NCBI GenBank assembly: GCA_025024175.1
Contig: QCXZ01000003.1
Location: forward strand, 61,212,023-61,276,022
From: Rhyzopertha dominica
Taxonomy: Eukaryota > Arthropoda > Insecta > Coleoptera > Bostrichidae
Length of the DNA: 64,000 nucleotides
Direction of reading: 5' to 3'
Shown here piece after piece: positions 49,301-53,324 of this stretch. The translations under genes were made by a program, and so were the position numbers. How positions within the stretch are numbered: position 1 is the first letter of the stretch; every line of letters begins with the position of its first letter. Below the pieces are notes generated by a model, which saw only the letters and a list, made by a program, of their open reading frames with translations, made no database searches and was not told where the DNA came from.

Positions 49301-50716
49301 TAACAATAAACCTAACATGTTTTAATAAAATAAAATAGGCCTTTCCAACCATAGCAAAACCAACTATGATTTCTATTTTAAAAAATGCAAGTTTGTGTTA
49401 TATATCAAAAATGTGACCTCCTAAAAAAATATGGGGTACGCCACTGGATTCTAAATACAAAAATCTATAAAAAATGTTTTTACAGTTTTTTGTACCTACA
49501 TACCCAAGCGAGAAATTGAGAGCTGGAGAAATGTTACGTTTTCCAAAAGTTGGCTATGGCTTTAAAACAAAAGACAATACTAAATCGCGAAGGTACAGCT
49601 GAACTCAGAACAAAAAAGTAATACAGTACTGTCGAAACCACAACCCTCTGGCAGTAATAGTTAGCGAGATACCCTACAATTACAACGAAAATGAGACACC
49701 CTGTACATTTTAAAAATGATGTCATGTCATGCTATGAAAATCTGCTGAAAATGAGCATCTGATATTCCTCTTTATATTCAATAGTAAAACAGTATATTTG
49801 TCAAGTCCAATTAGTAACTATTGACATCAACTATTTTTGGTTGTTTACATCTCTGAGATGTTCCAATATATGACACTAATACCATCTCTCTTGTCACAAA
49901 TTTGGAATGAAATTGAAATTGATAGGAAGTATATAAGTATTGGGCTTAAGGAATATGACATATTATTTTTGCGTATATTGCATGAATGTAATGTAACAAT
50001 AGGTATATGACCAAAATAACATCAGTAGTTTTCAGACTGCATAAAAAGGAATGAAAATTACAGACTAGTTGAAAAGCAAAGTATTTTTTATGTCATATAA
50101 TACAAAAAGTTTACTTTGCAGTGATTTTTAGCCTGAACTGCTTTGGCTAGGAGGAGAGGGTCAAAGATTATACTTTTTTGCCTCTTGACCTGTGCTTGTT
50201 GAATGTTTATTATTATATTTGTGGTTCTCGCCTGACCTGTAAGGGCTGATCAAATTTTAAGATTAGCTATCACTTGCTTCTTTGTGTCCTGCCATACATA
50301 TTAAATAAAAGTTCAAGCTTGGGCTGCAATCTGACTGATTTTATAATATGGAATCTGTACGAAGTATGAGTATTTTTTTTTTTTAGAAGAAAGAAGACAC
50401 TGAAGACTTAATAAGGCTTGACTCAACCTCGGATATTGAAGAATTCGATCCGCTAAAGTCGTCTTCGAACAACACCGTACCGCTTACCATATCAAATCCC
50501 CTCTACACATACGAAAATCATAAAGTCAATCAAAACGGAAACGTGCCTAACTCTAGCAGTTCGAGCAAGAGAGATCAAGACTTGCTGNAAGAATATGGCA
50601 TAGACTTTAACAACTTTGCGAGCTTTCAAAACAGACAACAGGAATTGTTTGATCCATTCGGTACCACGAACTGTAACAAAGTTAGTTCACAAAGCCAATG
50701 GACAAAGTTCGACTAA
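6067..50716 (+). CDS. DENND1: DENND1 / connecdenn (RME-4), Rab35-type GEF, complete gene
   Basis: Fourteen coding exons give 792 residues plus stop: 6067-6083, 6157-6312, 6370-6507, 11115-11250, 11311-11364, 19146-19403, 23444-23545, 23613-23840, 31878-32054, 32117-32149, 43736-43962, 45290-45452, 47669-48028, 50387-50716. Every junction is GT-AG and phase-consistent. The protein starts MGSRIREN, as in vertebrate connecdenn. It has uDENN (about 14-140), cDENN (165-300) and dDENN (300-375) blocks, for example SFVLTDVESKW, LYERRIIFTSKKL, WQHIFIPVLP and ETPFDDL. Family members activate Rab35 on clathrin-coated and endosomal membranes. The low-complexity tail holds polyproline (VPPRPPPRD), LIRLD, and DPF near the end, fitting SH3, clathrin and AP-2 binding. 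Two codons contain an N (23499, 50587). Two introns are about 60-75 nt and one is 11.6 kb. Confidence 0.95.
6157..6312 (+). CDS. DENND1: DENND1 exon 2 (uDENN)
   Basis: Follows acceptor ctttttag and ends before gtaggt. It encodes ENVKHFFECFCEVAPP through VPKFAYPYKFE, the opening strand and helix of the uDENN domain. Reading on past the donor would meet TAG at once. Confidence 0.93.
6370..6507 (+). CDS. DENND1: DENND1 exon 3 (uDENN)
   Basis: Encodes TVIQHYSFVLTDVESKWTFG and then SYLPWHHAFYK, the most conserved uDENN strands. It leaves a two-base overhang (AA) that is completed across a 4.6-kb intron. Confidence 0.94.
6560..6880 (-). other. unrecognised minus-strand coding-like stretch in DENND1 intron 3
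   Basis: The minus strand is open over about 95 codons (6579-6866), and the reading extends upstream of its first ATG (before MHVAINELPLGLIGLIYRDN). The composition looks protein-like, with balanced charged and hydrophobic residues, unlike neighbouring intron. I recognise no domain. It could be a transposon-derived or processed-gene fragment, or chance. Confidence 0.25.
7335..7367 (-). repeat. (TAA)n tail at the 3' end of the CR1-like LINE
   Basis: About ten ATT units on the plus strand, or TAA repeats in the sense of the adjacent LINE. Simple 3' tails of this kind are typical for non-LTR retrotransposons. Confidence 0.6.
7368..8976 (-). mobile_element. 5'-truncated CR1/jockey-like LINE
   Basis: The minus strand holds a long reverse transcriptase frame (7764-8852, about 362 codons). 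It includes DARNYRPISLVSVVCKVMEK, IDVIYLDFAKAFDKVPH, SSVPQGSILGPILF and the catalytic SMYADDTKL. Upstream, DEWFTANVTPIFKKGDKL extends it to about 8975, where similarity stops: a 5' truncation. Downstream of one frameshift near 7800, the C-terminus continues as LRGHQFKL and RCFELWNSLPENVVCAP to a stop at 7583-7585, the ending typical of CR1-like elements. With the (TAA)n tail this is a normal target-primed insertion, now mildly decayed. It sits antisense in DENND1 intron 3. Confidence 0.85.
8977..10019. other. DENND1 intron 3, no feature seen
   Basis: AT-rich intron sequence between the LINE and a Tc1-like relic. I see no coding or repeat signal strong enough to name. Confidence 0.35.
10020..10600 (-). 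mobile_element. decayed Tc1-family transposase fragment
   Basis: Minus-strand pieces in shifting frames resemble a Tc1/Tc3-type transposase. YRNTGRLEFVEVNMS lies near 10550, in the region where family members read GRLxFVEGNMN. At 10030-10200 there is a SPD-N...NLWDILFR-like block followed by NKQYTVNMFKKIELIGKRDL. Multiple stops and frameshifts mean it is dead. Terminal repeats were not found. Confidence 0.42.
11115..11250 (+). CDS. DENND1: DENND1 exon 4 (end of uDENN)
   Basis: Encodes FLDNIAVLMHSPRCEDLSEF through VTFNRGES. The donor gtacgt at 11251 gives phase 0, matching exon 5. The nearer gtgaaa at 11243 would break the frame. Confidence 0.9.
11311..11364 (+). CDS. DENND1: DENND1 exon 5 (linker)
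   Basis: An 18-codon exon, TFTVERPKPFQLPSIPEN, flanked by aatttcag and gtaagt. LPSIPEN is the conserved linker leading into cDENN. Confidence 0.93.
11852..11887. repeat. (TTAA)n simple repeat
   Basis: A run of ATTAATTA units immediately beside the Tc3-like transposase relic. Confidence 0.6.
11876..12240 (-). mobile_element. Tc3-like transposase fragment
   Basis: The minus-strand reading includes a Tc3-type LDGPD near 12160 (frames shift), LRREPEYLSKEKGGAFTKAG, RINSTEYIQVLETNL and the second catalytic block FIFQQDNVRIHGS. These are in the order expected for Tc1/mariner-superfamily transposases. The N-terminal DNA-binding region and the final catalytic block are absent, so this is a fragment inside DENND1 intron 5. 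Confidence 0.65.
12333..12358. repeat. (TTTG)n microsatellite
   Basis: Six tandem TTTG units in DENND1 intron 5. Confidence 0.75.
12360..13959. other. DENND1 intron 5, no gene seen
   Basis: AT-rich intron with short open frames on both strands only. No domain or terminal repeat recognised. Confidence 0.35.
13960..15125 (-). mobile_element. decayed LINE reverse transcriptase
   Basis: Read on the minus strand, the order is that of a non-LTR reverse transcriptase. KFWKFVHEKTKANEI lies near 15090-15050. DKWKTANVINVFKSG and NYRPISILRVPWEIFE lie near 14770-14660, VYTDFQKAFNTVDHFILKTK near 14520-14450, and NWCNLNDMKLNVEKCEV near 14190-14150. Frames shift several times and the YADD block is not intact. 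It differs in sequence from the CR1-like copy at 7368-8976. Antisense in DENND1 intron 5. Confidence 0.72.
15217..15264 (-). ncRNA. hammerhead ribozyme candidate 2
   Basis: Minus strand, 5' to 3': ACUCCGU, core CUGAUGA, a GC...GC stem II with a nine-base loop, core GAAA, CU-CAUA-AG stem III, U-C cleavage position, then ACGGGGU. The two stem I strands (15258-15264 and 15217-15223) pair over 7 bp with one G-U. All conserved core bases of a type I hammerhead are present. Stem II is only 2 bp, which lowers confidence. Minimal motifs of this kind are known from Penelope-like elements and other repeats; no coding part of its host element is visible next to it. Confidence 0.5.
15265..17616. other. 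DENND1 intron 5 with GC-rich TGACGTCA-bearing patches
   Basis: No gene seen. Two GC-richer patches stand out: 16196-16330, with a TGACGTCA palindrome near 16198, and 16860-16990, ending TTTGGCGG near 16990. They resemble the terminal regions of the THAP-type elements at 32863-34900 and 38189-39123, so the 16.2-17.0 kb stretch may be an internally deleted relative. Confidence 0.3.
17617..18310 (+). repeat. ACTTCCACATCCAA-family repeat, copy A (left end missing)
   Basis: Aligns by eye over about 700 bases with copy B (24517-25350). Shared blocks include CTACCCAAAGCGA, TATTGTTTTGGGGTAAGTAGG and GTATGTGATTAGTAGTATAA. It ends with GATGTGGAAGTA followed by TTCAATTTGCAGCGGTT, also shared with copy B. 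The first roughly 100 bases of the family consensus are missing. Confidence 0.7.
18311..19145. other. end of DENND1 intron 5, no feature seen
   Basis: AT-rich sequence up to the exon 6 acceptor (atgttttag). Nothing recognised. Confidence 0.35.
19146..19403 (+). CDS. DENND1: DENND1 exon 6 (cDENN core)
   Basis: Encodes 86 residues starting RNLTEYYNAVDTNNMMII and including MLYERRIIFTSKKLTRLSAC, WQHIFIPVLPMALIDYLLAP and MPFLIGVPDEVLK. This is the most conserved exon of the gene. Confidence 0.97.
19950..21430 (-). mobile_element. Penelope-like element relic with GIY-YIG endonuclease
   Basis: On the minus strand, from high to low coordinates: NKVIEFLDEE...SKISKITNDLIKSSN near 21220-21110, LFTKVPIPETIDIIKSKL near 20870-20830, MGIPLSPVVANLFMENFEE (20741 downward), SLPFLDVQIY, GHKVYRKPTHT, then near 20230-20170 the GIY-YIG block GVYKITCSCGKCYIGQTKR. 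The order reverse transcriptase then GIY-YIG is diagnostic of Penelope-like elements. Frameshifts and an in-frame stop show it is dead. A CTGAGGA...GAAAC core resembling a hammerhead lies at 19962-19991 near its 3' end. Confidence 0.8.
21398..21610 (-). repeat. two diverged tandem copies of a Penelope-like segment
   Basis: The block with ATGAGTT-ATCCTT-AAATA, then CCAGATCT, then TTTCAYCATATTTTCAAC occurs twice, about 110 bases apart (near 21398-21500 and 21510-21610). It directly abuts the 5' side of the Penelope-like relic and may be its duplicated leader or terminal repeat. Confidence 0.5.
21589..21816 (-). mobile_element. LINE fragment (C-terminal part of reverse transcriptase)
   Basis: A 75-codon minus-strand frame reads MKLLYANRSLTNFNIGKKL, VLIMPIFGYYISVCY, then NCCRYVCGLRKYDLYVPR. 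This is the thumb/C-terminal pattern of jockey-like reverse transcriptases, where (V/I)RY(I/V)(C/F)GLRKYDHV is usual. It is a short fragment with no flanking pieces in the same orientation. Confidence 0.6.
21830..22820 (+). mobile_element. decayed LINE, C-terminal half of reverse transcriptase
   Basis: Plus-strand pieces begin with KFMYAEDMALAL near 21855, a damaged YADD box. NPWKIEVTCFHLNNH follows near 21990-22030, then an 88-codon open piece with KYLGVTLDTSRTYKKHL, LAGTSRDADASVLRTSA and YSIAEYCCPVW (22053-22319). Further on are PWVPILSKVAPPEIRRQF-like codons near 22365-22430, and a cysteine-rich end near 22730. This pattern is known from widespread arthropod LINEs. Several frameshifts; dead. 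Confidence 0.7.
22821..23443. other. end of DENND1 intron 6, no feature seen
   Basis: AT-rich; nothing recognised before the acceptor at 23441-23443. Confidence 0.35.
23444..23545 (+). CDS. DENND1: DENND1 exon 7 (cDENN)
   Basis: Encodes KVQKSDIGDVVILDADTN, one unresolved codon (N at 23499), then VETPFDDLNNLPQEV. The VVILDADTN...ETPFDDL block is a family hallmark. Confidence 0.95.
23613..23840 (+). CDS. DENND1: DENND1 exon 8 (dDENN)
   Basis: Encodes ITSLKKQLRNRSALLGDGVS through FLKEMLNLQIFQQ. The acceptor ttaccgttccag is chosen over the earlier gtcgcag at about 23579 because only it keeps phase 0 with exon 7. The intron is 67 nt. It is GC-richer than the surrounding DNA. Confidence 0.95.
24086..24192 (-). 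ncRNA. hammerhead ribozyme candidate 1, full stem-loop
   Basis: The catalytic part is 24112-24164, read on the minus strand: stem I AACUGCA, core CUGAUGA, stem II GCUGU-AAUG-ACAGC (5 bp, tetraloop), core GAAA, stem III inside UAGAUCUA, U-C cleavage position, stem I UGCAGUU. Both stem I strands (24156-24162 and 24114-24120) pair perfectly over 7 bp. Beyond an internal loop a second helix pairs 24172-24192 with 24087-24107 over 21 positions with one mismatch. An internal loop in stem I that can touch loop II is exactly the arrangement of natural type I hammerheads. It sits antisense in DENND1 intron 8. The host element is not recognised; no reverse transcriptase lies beside it. Confidence 0.72.
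24517..25350 (+). repeat. ACTTCCACATCCAA-family repeat, copy B (longest)
   Basis: Begins ACTTCCACATCCAACGGATG and carries the inverted motif TTGGATGTGGGAGT at 25310-25323, so the unit could be an approximately 0.8-kb non-autonomous DNA transposon with short terminal inverted repeats flanked by TA. However, similarity to copy A continues at least 20 bases past that motif, so the true right end is uncertain. No coding capacity recognised. Confidence 0.65.
25351..26353. other. DENND1 intron 8, no feature seen
   Basis: AT-rich, with one short plus-strand frame at 25720-25926 that I could not assign to any family. Confidence 0.3.
26354..27683 (+). mobile_element. mariner transposon, nearly intact, 1330 bp
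   Basis: The element has TA target duplications (26352-26353, 27684-27685) and inverted ends of about 28 bp. The left end starts CCAGGCATGTTTTTTAAGTA; the right end is its inverse with few changes, ending CATGCCTCG. The length is the family norm. It is inserted in sense orientation in DENND1 intron 8. Compared with the other mariner in this window (37364-40974) it is far less decayed, so it is probably the younger insertion. Confidence 0.93.
26514..27585 (+). pseudogene. mariner transposase (DD34D), one frameshift
   Basis: The open part is 26641-27585 (314 codons, stop TAG after NYVEK). It has the WVPKML motif and the catalytic aspartates D123 (TGDETWV), D217 (LLHDNARQH) and D252 in HPPYSPDLAPSDYHLF, with exactly 34 residues between the last two. 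Upstream coding continues (CEVRAVIRFLSAKGVKPIDI) back to an ATG at 26514. The two parts are out of frame by one base at the C-run 26535-26538. Two Ns (26607, 26670) also fall in the gene. If the extra C is a sequencing error the gene could be intact. Confidence 0.9.
27684..29014. other. DENND1 intron 8, no gene seen
   Basis: Short open frames occur (for example plus strand 28462-28731), but none shows a recognisable family pattern. Confidence 0.3.
29015..29053 (+). repeat. dispersed repeat fragment, copy 2 of 2
   Basis: Matches 1400-1437 (GATTGAACGTATGTGCTTTG here). The surrounding sequence has no further clear similarity. Confidence 0.45.
29397..29461. repeat. TTA/TTTA-rich simple sequence
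   Basis: Impure tandem TTAT and TTTTTA units. Confidence 0.6.
29880..31660. repeat. cluster of CAAACA / TGTTTG palindromes
   Basis: At least a dozen AAACAA or TTGTTT cores occur in both orientations. Perfect palindromes include CAAACAATTGTTTG near 31255 and AAACAAATATTTGTTT near 31373. They may be degenerate repeat units or chance enrichment in AT-rich DNA. The core also matches the forkhead TGTTTG type of site, but no function can be read from that. Confidence 0.3.
30070..30098. repeat. (ATT)n microsatellite
   Basis: About ten tandem ATT units in DENND1 intron 8. Confidence 0.8.
31878..32054 (+). CDS. DENND1: DENND1 exon 9 (after dDENN)
   Basis: Encodes FIEERLAMLNNGLGFSDEFE through GTAFFKSVKER, flanked by tgtccag and gtaggt. 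The ERLxLLNxGxGFSDxFE pattern is conserved in the family. Confidence 0.95.
32117..32149 (+). CDS. DENND1: DENND1 exon 10 (33-nt microexon)
   Basis: Eleven codons, ANPAMKSAVKT, between ttgttacag and gtgagt. The ANPAMK motif is present at the same place in vertebrate connecdenn, which supports a real exon. Confidence 0.88.
32150..32862. other. start of DENND1 intron 10, no gene seen
   Basis: Holds a TGACGTCAC palindrome near 32421 but no recognisable gene or element. Confidence 0.3.
32863..34900 (-). mobile_element. THAP + DDE transposon fossil (ISL2EU-like), interrupted
   Basis: Two coding pieces lie in order on the minus strand. A THAP zinc-finger remnant (34478-34745) reads, across frames, FVPKCKSTTYSTPNKIFVTV then IFYCCEDHFNVSQEI. 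A C-terminal DDE piece (about 33890-33720) reads KRIASVRIHIERIIKRIRDF then FIVLACAIINLQ. A THAP domain before a DDE_Tnp_4-type catalytic region with R-x-H-x-E-R is the plan of ISL2EU elements. A fold-back element (33947-34479) separates the pieces. Matching GC-rich inverted segments containing AGCGCGCTAC-GACGTCA lie near both ends (32886-32915 and 34806-34830). Boundaries are approximate. Confidence 0.55.
33947..34479. mobile_element. fold-back element 1 (about 530 bp, inverted arms about 220 bp)
   Basis: The left arm begins CATTCTTGTAAAATAACTTC and the right arm is its inverse, ending GTTATTTTACAAGAATTA. Pairing continues through AAATCCACA-TACATATATTTAGATA and the CTGACGATGGCATATTAGC block to a short AT-rich centre near 34170-34245. 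The right arm reads CTGACGA...GCCGAAAGC (34396-34420), close to the hammerhead-like core found in Penelope terminal repeats, so this may be a pair of inverted terminal repeats left behind by such an element. Confidence 0.6.
34983..35288 (+). mobile_element. Tc1-like transposase N-terminal fragment
   Basis: A 101-codon plus-strand frame reads KKSPIGARRIIATASNTLKS, LDVSKWTIGRVLKKSEH and RRKLKKCPRL. This is the second helix-turn-helix region of a Tc1-family transposase (typical: GR.TARRIIRKASN...TV.RVLK...L...KKKP.L). The catalytic part is missing. Confidence 0.55.
35295..35901. mobile_element. Tc1-like deletion derivative with inverted ends
   Basis: Inner ends TA-CAGGGTGTTTAAA (35351-35365) and TTTAAACACCCTG-TA (to 35852) define a 498-bp TA-flanked unit. 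Inside it, the minus strand encodes a Tc1-type catalytic remnant, DNARLHAAHVVREYLHER and, frameshifted, DLNPIEHLWDNMGRHL (about 35650-35490). The sequences outside are also inverted copies of each other: TCAGCAATGATGCTGTTTTC at left, its inverse at right. The total inverted arm is therefore about 70-80 bases. Confidence 0.6.
36013..37195 (-). mobile_element. possible decayed IS630/Tc1-like element
   Basis: The minus-strand frame at 36026-36265 includes FCFKSKSEDCYDNMDAMNLK, resembling the second catalytic region of a DDE family that usually reads KSxDYHDNMN. The right end carries CAGGGTGTTGCAAATTAGTA on the minus strand near 37190 and a second CAGGGTG block near 37082. The left end is not defined. 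This is tentative. Confidence 0.35.
38189..39123 (+). mobile_element. THAP-bearing element nested in the mariner
   Basis: Bounded by the inverted 13-mers ACCGCCAAAACGC (38196 region) and GCGTTTTGGCGGT (39112 region). Inside, the plus strand at 38380-38570 reads a THAP-type zinc finger, CCFVHGYKSTSV...NKIFVTFSRDY and, after a frameshift, FFCCVDHLN at the C..H position. TGACGTCA motifs lie near both ends (38226, 39087). No DDE domain is seen, so it is an internally deleted copy, probably of the same class as 32863-34900. Confidence 0.5.
39259..40537 (+). mobile_element. DD41D (rosa/visitor-like) Tc1/mariner element
   Basis: Imperfect inverted ends pair GAGTTTCATAATGAATTTCG at the left with GAAATTCATTTTGATACACC at the right. 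It carries an uninterrupted transposase frame, listed separately. It is inserted in the middle of the mariner 37364-40974, so it is younger than that element. Confidence 0.72.
39372..40430 (+). CDS. DD41D transposase, 352 residues, third catalytic Asp replaced
   Basis: A full-length frame. An N-terminal helix-turn-helix region (FYEFHSYVIVRRRFRVQYG...LIKHWIQKFEQGGSAM) precedes a second one (RHSIRKQAAVLNLHRCSVHH). The catalytic domain follows: D157 in LVSDEAHFHVDGYVN, and D243 in TWFQQDGATGHTA. The third site is N285 in LDLTPPNYFLWGYLK, where relatives have DLTPLDFFLWG. The spacing from D243 to 285 is 41 residues, giving DD41D. Loss of the third carboxylate should abolish cutting, yet the frame has no stop. 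It moves or moved by cut-and-paste at TA sites. Confidence 0.85.
   Translation: MDRYSGDQRAFCIRTFYEFHSYVIVRRRFRVQYGLHDFHDTPSENLIKHWIQKFEQGGSAMHSRPVGRQRTTRTLQIIERVRVSVLRHPRHSIRKQAAVLNLHRCSVHHILQRDLHFHAYKIQIVQALNEAYYPLRVTFANDMFAQFENFDNILVSDEAHFHVDGYVNRQNMRYWSENNPREKVTVWAAISSRGIIGPYFLEDNHGRTVTVNSARYATMIREFLGPAFQQWDGYNNRTWFQQDGATGHTARVALDAVGELFPHRLISRRGIINCPPRSLDLTPPNYFLWGYLKQRVFLNPPVNLLQLKARIRQEVAGIEQNLCQSVIANLRSRLEECQLRNVGHLDDVIFHV
41510..42891 (-). mobile_element. second DD41D-like element, decayed
   Basis: The left end CAGGGTCGCTACAAAGTATG is preceded by TA and runs about 50 bases. The right end is its inverse up to CCATACTTTGT, after which the terminal ten bases are lost. The minus strand encodes an N-terminal piece (42837-42610, including VVALYNAIHEDRGPIARSTV), MFSDEATFCL (first catalytic Asp) near 42500, and RRGAIECPARSPDLTPLDFF (third Asp) near 42220-42150. 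The frame is broken. The sequence is clearly different from 39259-40537. Confidence 0.75.
43020..43200 (+). repeat. Penelope-type terminal-repeat fragment with hammerhead-like core
   Basis: CTGAAGA (43066-43072), an imperfect stem, then GAAACGTTAGCGTA (43093-43106) follows the order of the hammerhead motif in Penelope-like terminal repeats. Stem II pairs with one mismatch. However, the sequence after the cleavage position does not pair with the sequence before CTGAAGA, so it is probably a decayed or incomplete copy. Confidence 0.35.
43736..43962 (+). CDS. DENND1: DENND1 exon 11 (basic linker)
   Basis: Encodes VRDGGKGVKSAYKGLRSRLR, then a Ser/Pro/Gln-rich stretch and TYRKDPLTFKNTTSER. It corresponds to the basic region after the DENN module. 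Markedly GC-richer than the flanking intron. Confidence 0.93.
44240..44276 (+). repeat. solo end of the 41510-42891 element family
   Basis: CAGGGTCGCTACAAAGTATG followed by GAACCAGCAGGATATTTT, preceded by TA, matches the left end of the DD41D-like element at 41510. The match stops abruptly, and no partner end is visible nearby. Confidence 0.7.
44287..45289. other. DENND1 intron 11, no feature seen
   Basis: AT-rich intron with an (AT)-rich low-complexity block near 45118-45170. Confidence 0.35.
45290..45452 (+). CDS. DENND1: DENND1 exon 12 (tail)
   Basis: Encodes PYSPLNSSSQLTSPDGPDRS through MNEMQDLLQLRLDTPPVDRS. Ser/Pro-rich, unstructured tail with a short amphipathic DLMNEMQDLLQLRLD helix. 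Confidence 0.92.
45453..46484. other. DENND1 intron 12, left part
   Basis: No gene seen. A TACAGGGTTTCCC motif near 45730 looks like an end of a TA-inserting transposon, but I could not find a matching inverted end. Confidence 0.3.
46485..47476. mobile_element. fold-back element 2 (about 1 kb, arms about 390-430 bp)
   Basis: Left-arm blocks such as GCAAAAGAAGCAAAAATGAC, CTTTTTGATAGAA...TAGTCACG, and GAAAGAAAAACAAAAATGCA reappear inverted in the right arm (47053-47476). Arm identity looks moderate, with many indels, and the unpaired centre is about 170 bases (46876-47052). No coding capacity recognised. Transcription of DENND1 would place this long hairpin in the pre-mRNA. Confidence 0.6.
47669..48028 (+). 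CDS. DENND1: DENND1 exon 13 (proline-rich tail)
   Basis: 120 codons beginning LKPVRSLENFRHTSPLSSPE, with PPVPPRPPPRDTRDFFG as a candidate SH3-binding site and ending SPPSASPRRK. Much GC-richer than the flanking intron, which creates long antisense open frames that are not genes. Confidence 0.94.
48029..48581. other. DENND1 intron 13, left part, no feature seen
   Basis: AT-rich; nothing recognised. Confidence 0.35.
48582..49703. mobile_element. fold-back element 3 (1122 bp, arms about 370 bp, TA-flanked)
   Basis: The left end is TA-CAGGGTGTCCATTTTC, continuing TTGTAATTGTAGGGTATC. The right end is its inverse, ending GAGACACCCTG-TA. Arms stay alignable for about 370 bases (TTTTGGAAAATGTAAC, TCAGTGGCGTACACAGACTT and AACCATAGTTGG blocks) around a centre of about 390 bases (48945-49335). 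TA duplications and CAGGG ends fit a non-autonomous Tc1/mariner-type element with unusually long inverted repeats. Confidence 0.78.
49704..50386. other. DENND1 intron 13, right part
   Basis: Nothing recognised before the polypyrimidine tract and acceptor at 50371-50386. Confidence 0.35.
50387..50716 (+). CDS. DENND1: DENND1 exon 14 (C-terminus, stop)
   Basis: Encodes KKEDTEDLIRLDSTSDIEEF, then FNNFASFQ and LFDPFGTTN, ending QSQWTKFD and TAA. LIRLD resembles a clathrin-box variant and DPF/FDPF is an AP-2 appendage-binding motif, consistent with connecdenn function at clathrin-coated vesicles. One codon holds an N (50587). Confidence 0.93.
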   Translation, partial: KKEDTEDLIRLDSTSDIEEFDPLKSSSNNTVPLTISNPLYTYENHKVNQNGNVPNSSSSSKRDQDLLXEYGIDFNNFASFQNRQQELFDPFGTTNCNKVSSQSQWTKFD

Positions 50717-52816
50717 GTAGTGAAATTTTTTGTACGGTTTATATTTGTGCTAAATTTTTATTGATTCGTGATCGTAGTCGTCTATACAGTCTTTTTCTTG
50801 TTTTATTATATTAATTTTTGATTGTTATTACTTTGAGTATTTATAGTTTATACAAATAGCGATTAGATCAAAAGACAGTAAATTATATACTATTAATAAA
50901 TTTATAGCACTTAGCTGTGATATATTTTTAAAGCTGTCTATTTAGATTTCCTATTTGTTTATTTACACAAATAAAAATATCATCACAGAACTTTTGAGTT
51001 ATATTAGTAATTTCAAGACCTACAGAACATATCTGAACTTTTATTGGTATCAAAGTTTTGTTTTATCCACTATAATATGTGTCCAGAAATACAAAAAGTT
51101 GCAACAAAAAAGCATTGGGCCTGCATCATGATTTTTCTTAAATTCAAGAAAGTTATTTTCTTATGCACAGTATGTCCACGGATTGAGTTAACAAAAAGAA
51201 AGAACTTTGACTTTTGCTAAAACTACAAAGGAAAAATACTTTTTTTTGAACTGATACCAGCAAACCTGTAATTAAAACTTCATTATTCAGACTTAGTTCA
51301 TTTCTCCCTTTATTTAAATTAATTGTTAATTAATTAAAATTAAAAGCTCCATGGTTTATGGACCAAGTATTCATTGTTAAAAGGTACAATTTTTGTTTAT
51401 GACTTGCTTAATATTTTCAACAATAATAGGCTAACTCAAACAGAAAAATGTTGGTTATCAACCAAAAAAGGCACTGTACTTTTTAAGAAAGACATGCCCC
51501 AATTTCTAATTGAAGTACCAAATTACAAATATTTAATTTATGAAGTAAAGGGTGACACGTGAAAATATTAGCAGATGTTAAATATATTTTTGTATTTTAG
51601 GTAACGAATATCGGGAGAATGTAAGTGTAACACAATATGATCATTCACAAAAATTAATATTCAGTGAATATTTACTCTACACAGAGGGAGAATGAAGATA
51701 TCCATTATTTAGAAAATTACCTAAAGTAAACCAACAAACAAAATCTTTGCATGGGAATCCTTGACTACAGCCAAAAACTACATCAAAGGTTCCCTCTAAA
51801 ACAAATTGAAGTATGCAGAAAAAAAATTTCACGATAACGACAACACATCCCCTGACACATGTGAACCATTACTCTAAATAGAAATATAATTAAATCCGAA
51901 ATCAAAAAGACATGTACAGTTTTATAAATAACTACCAACTACACATTTACTTTTAATATCAATTACTAATTTTCAAATTGTCTTTCTTGTAATTCAACTT
52001 GAGTGTACTTAGTCAAAAATTTTACATTGAATTCTGGATATCTTTCAAAATTAGTGTGATGTTAAAAATTTACATTATGTGGTTTATGTACTCACCGTTC
52101 TAGAACGTTCAGAAATCACAGCTGTAACAAGCAGTATACACATACCACTGTCGTTGAAACAAATATGGTAAGTGGATAAAATAAGCTTGAGTGTGGAAAA
52201 AAATATATTTTCTGCAACACTGTAGAAGCTATATAATACAAGGTATCCATCCATACCTAAATTGCTTTAAGCACATCTCTTATTTAGTAATAATTTATAT
52301 GGTTTTGTAGATTATGGATAATGTTTGGTATCTTAGAAGTGTTAATTGATGTGCTAGTAACTTCAGTGTAGTTTTTTCCTTTGGATCCAAGACAATAAAA
52401 AAAATAAAATTTGGGGTTATATTTGGTTTTATTTAATGTTTATTTATTTAATGAACTATAAAACAAAAATTCCCCAATGGACCAAATTTATTTATGATGG
52501 ATGAGTAGCTACAAATTTGAATTTTAAGTACTAGTCAATTTATGTCATCCAAAATCCCAAAACTATTTTTCGTATAGCCTAAAAAGTTGCCTATCACCAA
52601 ACAGTGTTGCCAGAAAACCGTTGTTGAAATGACAACCTGGTCCCAGACCAGCAATTCCAAACAGAAAAGTAAACAATTTTGCGCAGATGCTCTTTTATAC
52701 CTTTGATATTTGAAATTCAAATATTTAAATAGATTGACTACTAGTTGCATGTGGCGCCATCTAGGGTACTTCACGCAGGTTAAACATGTCATAACTAGCA
52801 GATGACAAGAGTGTAG
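50717..52816. other. DENND1 3' UTR and intergenic region
   Basis: An AATAAA at 50895-50900, 179 nt past the stop, is a candidate poly(A) signal. The rest is AT-rich with no recognisable gene. Short open frames at 51374-51562 and 52535-52792 show no family pattern. Confidence 0.4.
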
Positions 52817-53105
52817 TTACCCCCCAATTTCACCCCCTTCCCGATACCCTACTTACCCCAAAAACAATAGGTCGCTTTGGGTAGTTAAGATTTATATGTA
52901 TGTCAAATTTCAAGTTCATATGTTACGTCTTTCAAAAGTTATTGCGTTTACACACAAAACCACAGACACAGACAAGAAATTTTTTTTCCTCAAATTTTGT
53001 TTTTTTACGTTTTCAACCATTTTAACGCTATTGAGCAAATAAAAAATGTTGGAAATTTTTTTCGCGTTACAGTATTTTCCATCCATTGGATGTGGAAGTA
53101 TAAGG
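52817..53105 (-). repeat. ACTTCCACATCCAA-family repeat, copy C (truncated)
   Basis: Inverted relative to copies A and B. In its own sense it starts ACTTCCACATCCAATGGATG at 53096 and stops after GGGTAACTAC near 52817, so only the first third of the family unit is present. Confidence 0.7.
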
Positions 53106-53318
53106 TGCTCTATTTTTTAAAATTGAGTACTATTTCACGTTTCATTTATTTTTTATTAGTATTTTATTTTTTTAAATGTATCCTTAGTAGATGTATCTGT
53201 CATATCACCTATAAACTGAACCTGACATATTTTTGTGATTTTTCAAGATACATAAAATAGTTAAGAAATAGAAAAACATAAAACGTTAATTAAAACACTG
53301 TAAATTAAGCCAGTATCA

Positions 53319-53324
53319 TTTATT
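53319..53324 (-). terminator. candidate poly(A) signal for ValRS
   Basis: AATAAA on the minus strand, about 270 nt past the ValRS stop codon. Confidence 0.35.
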
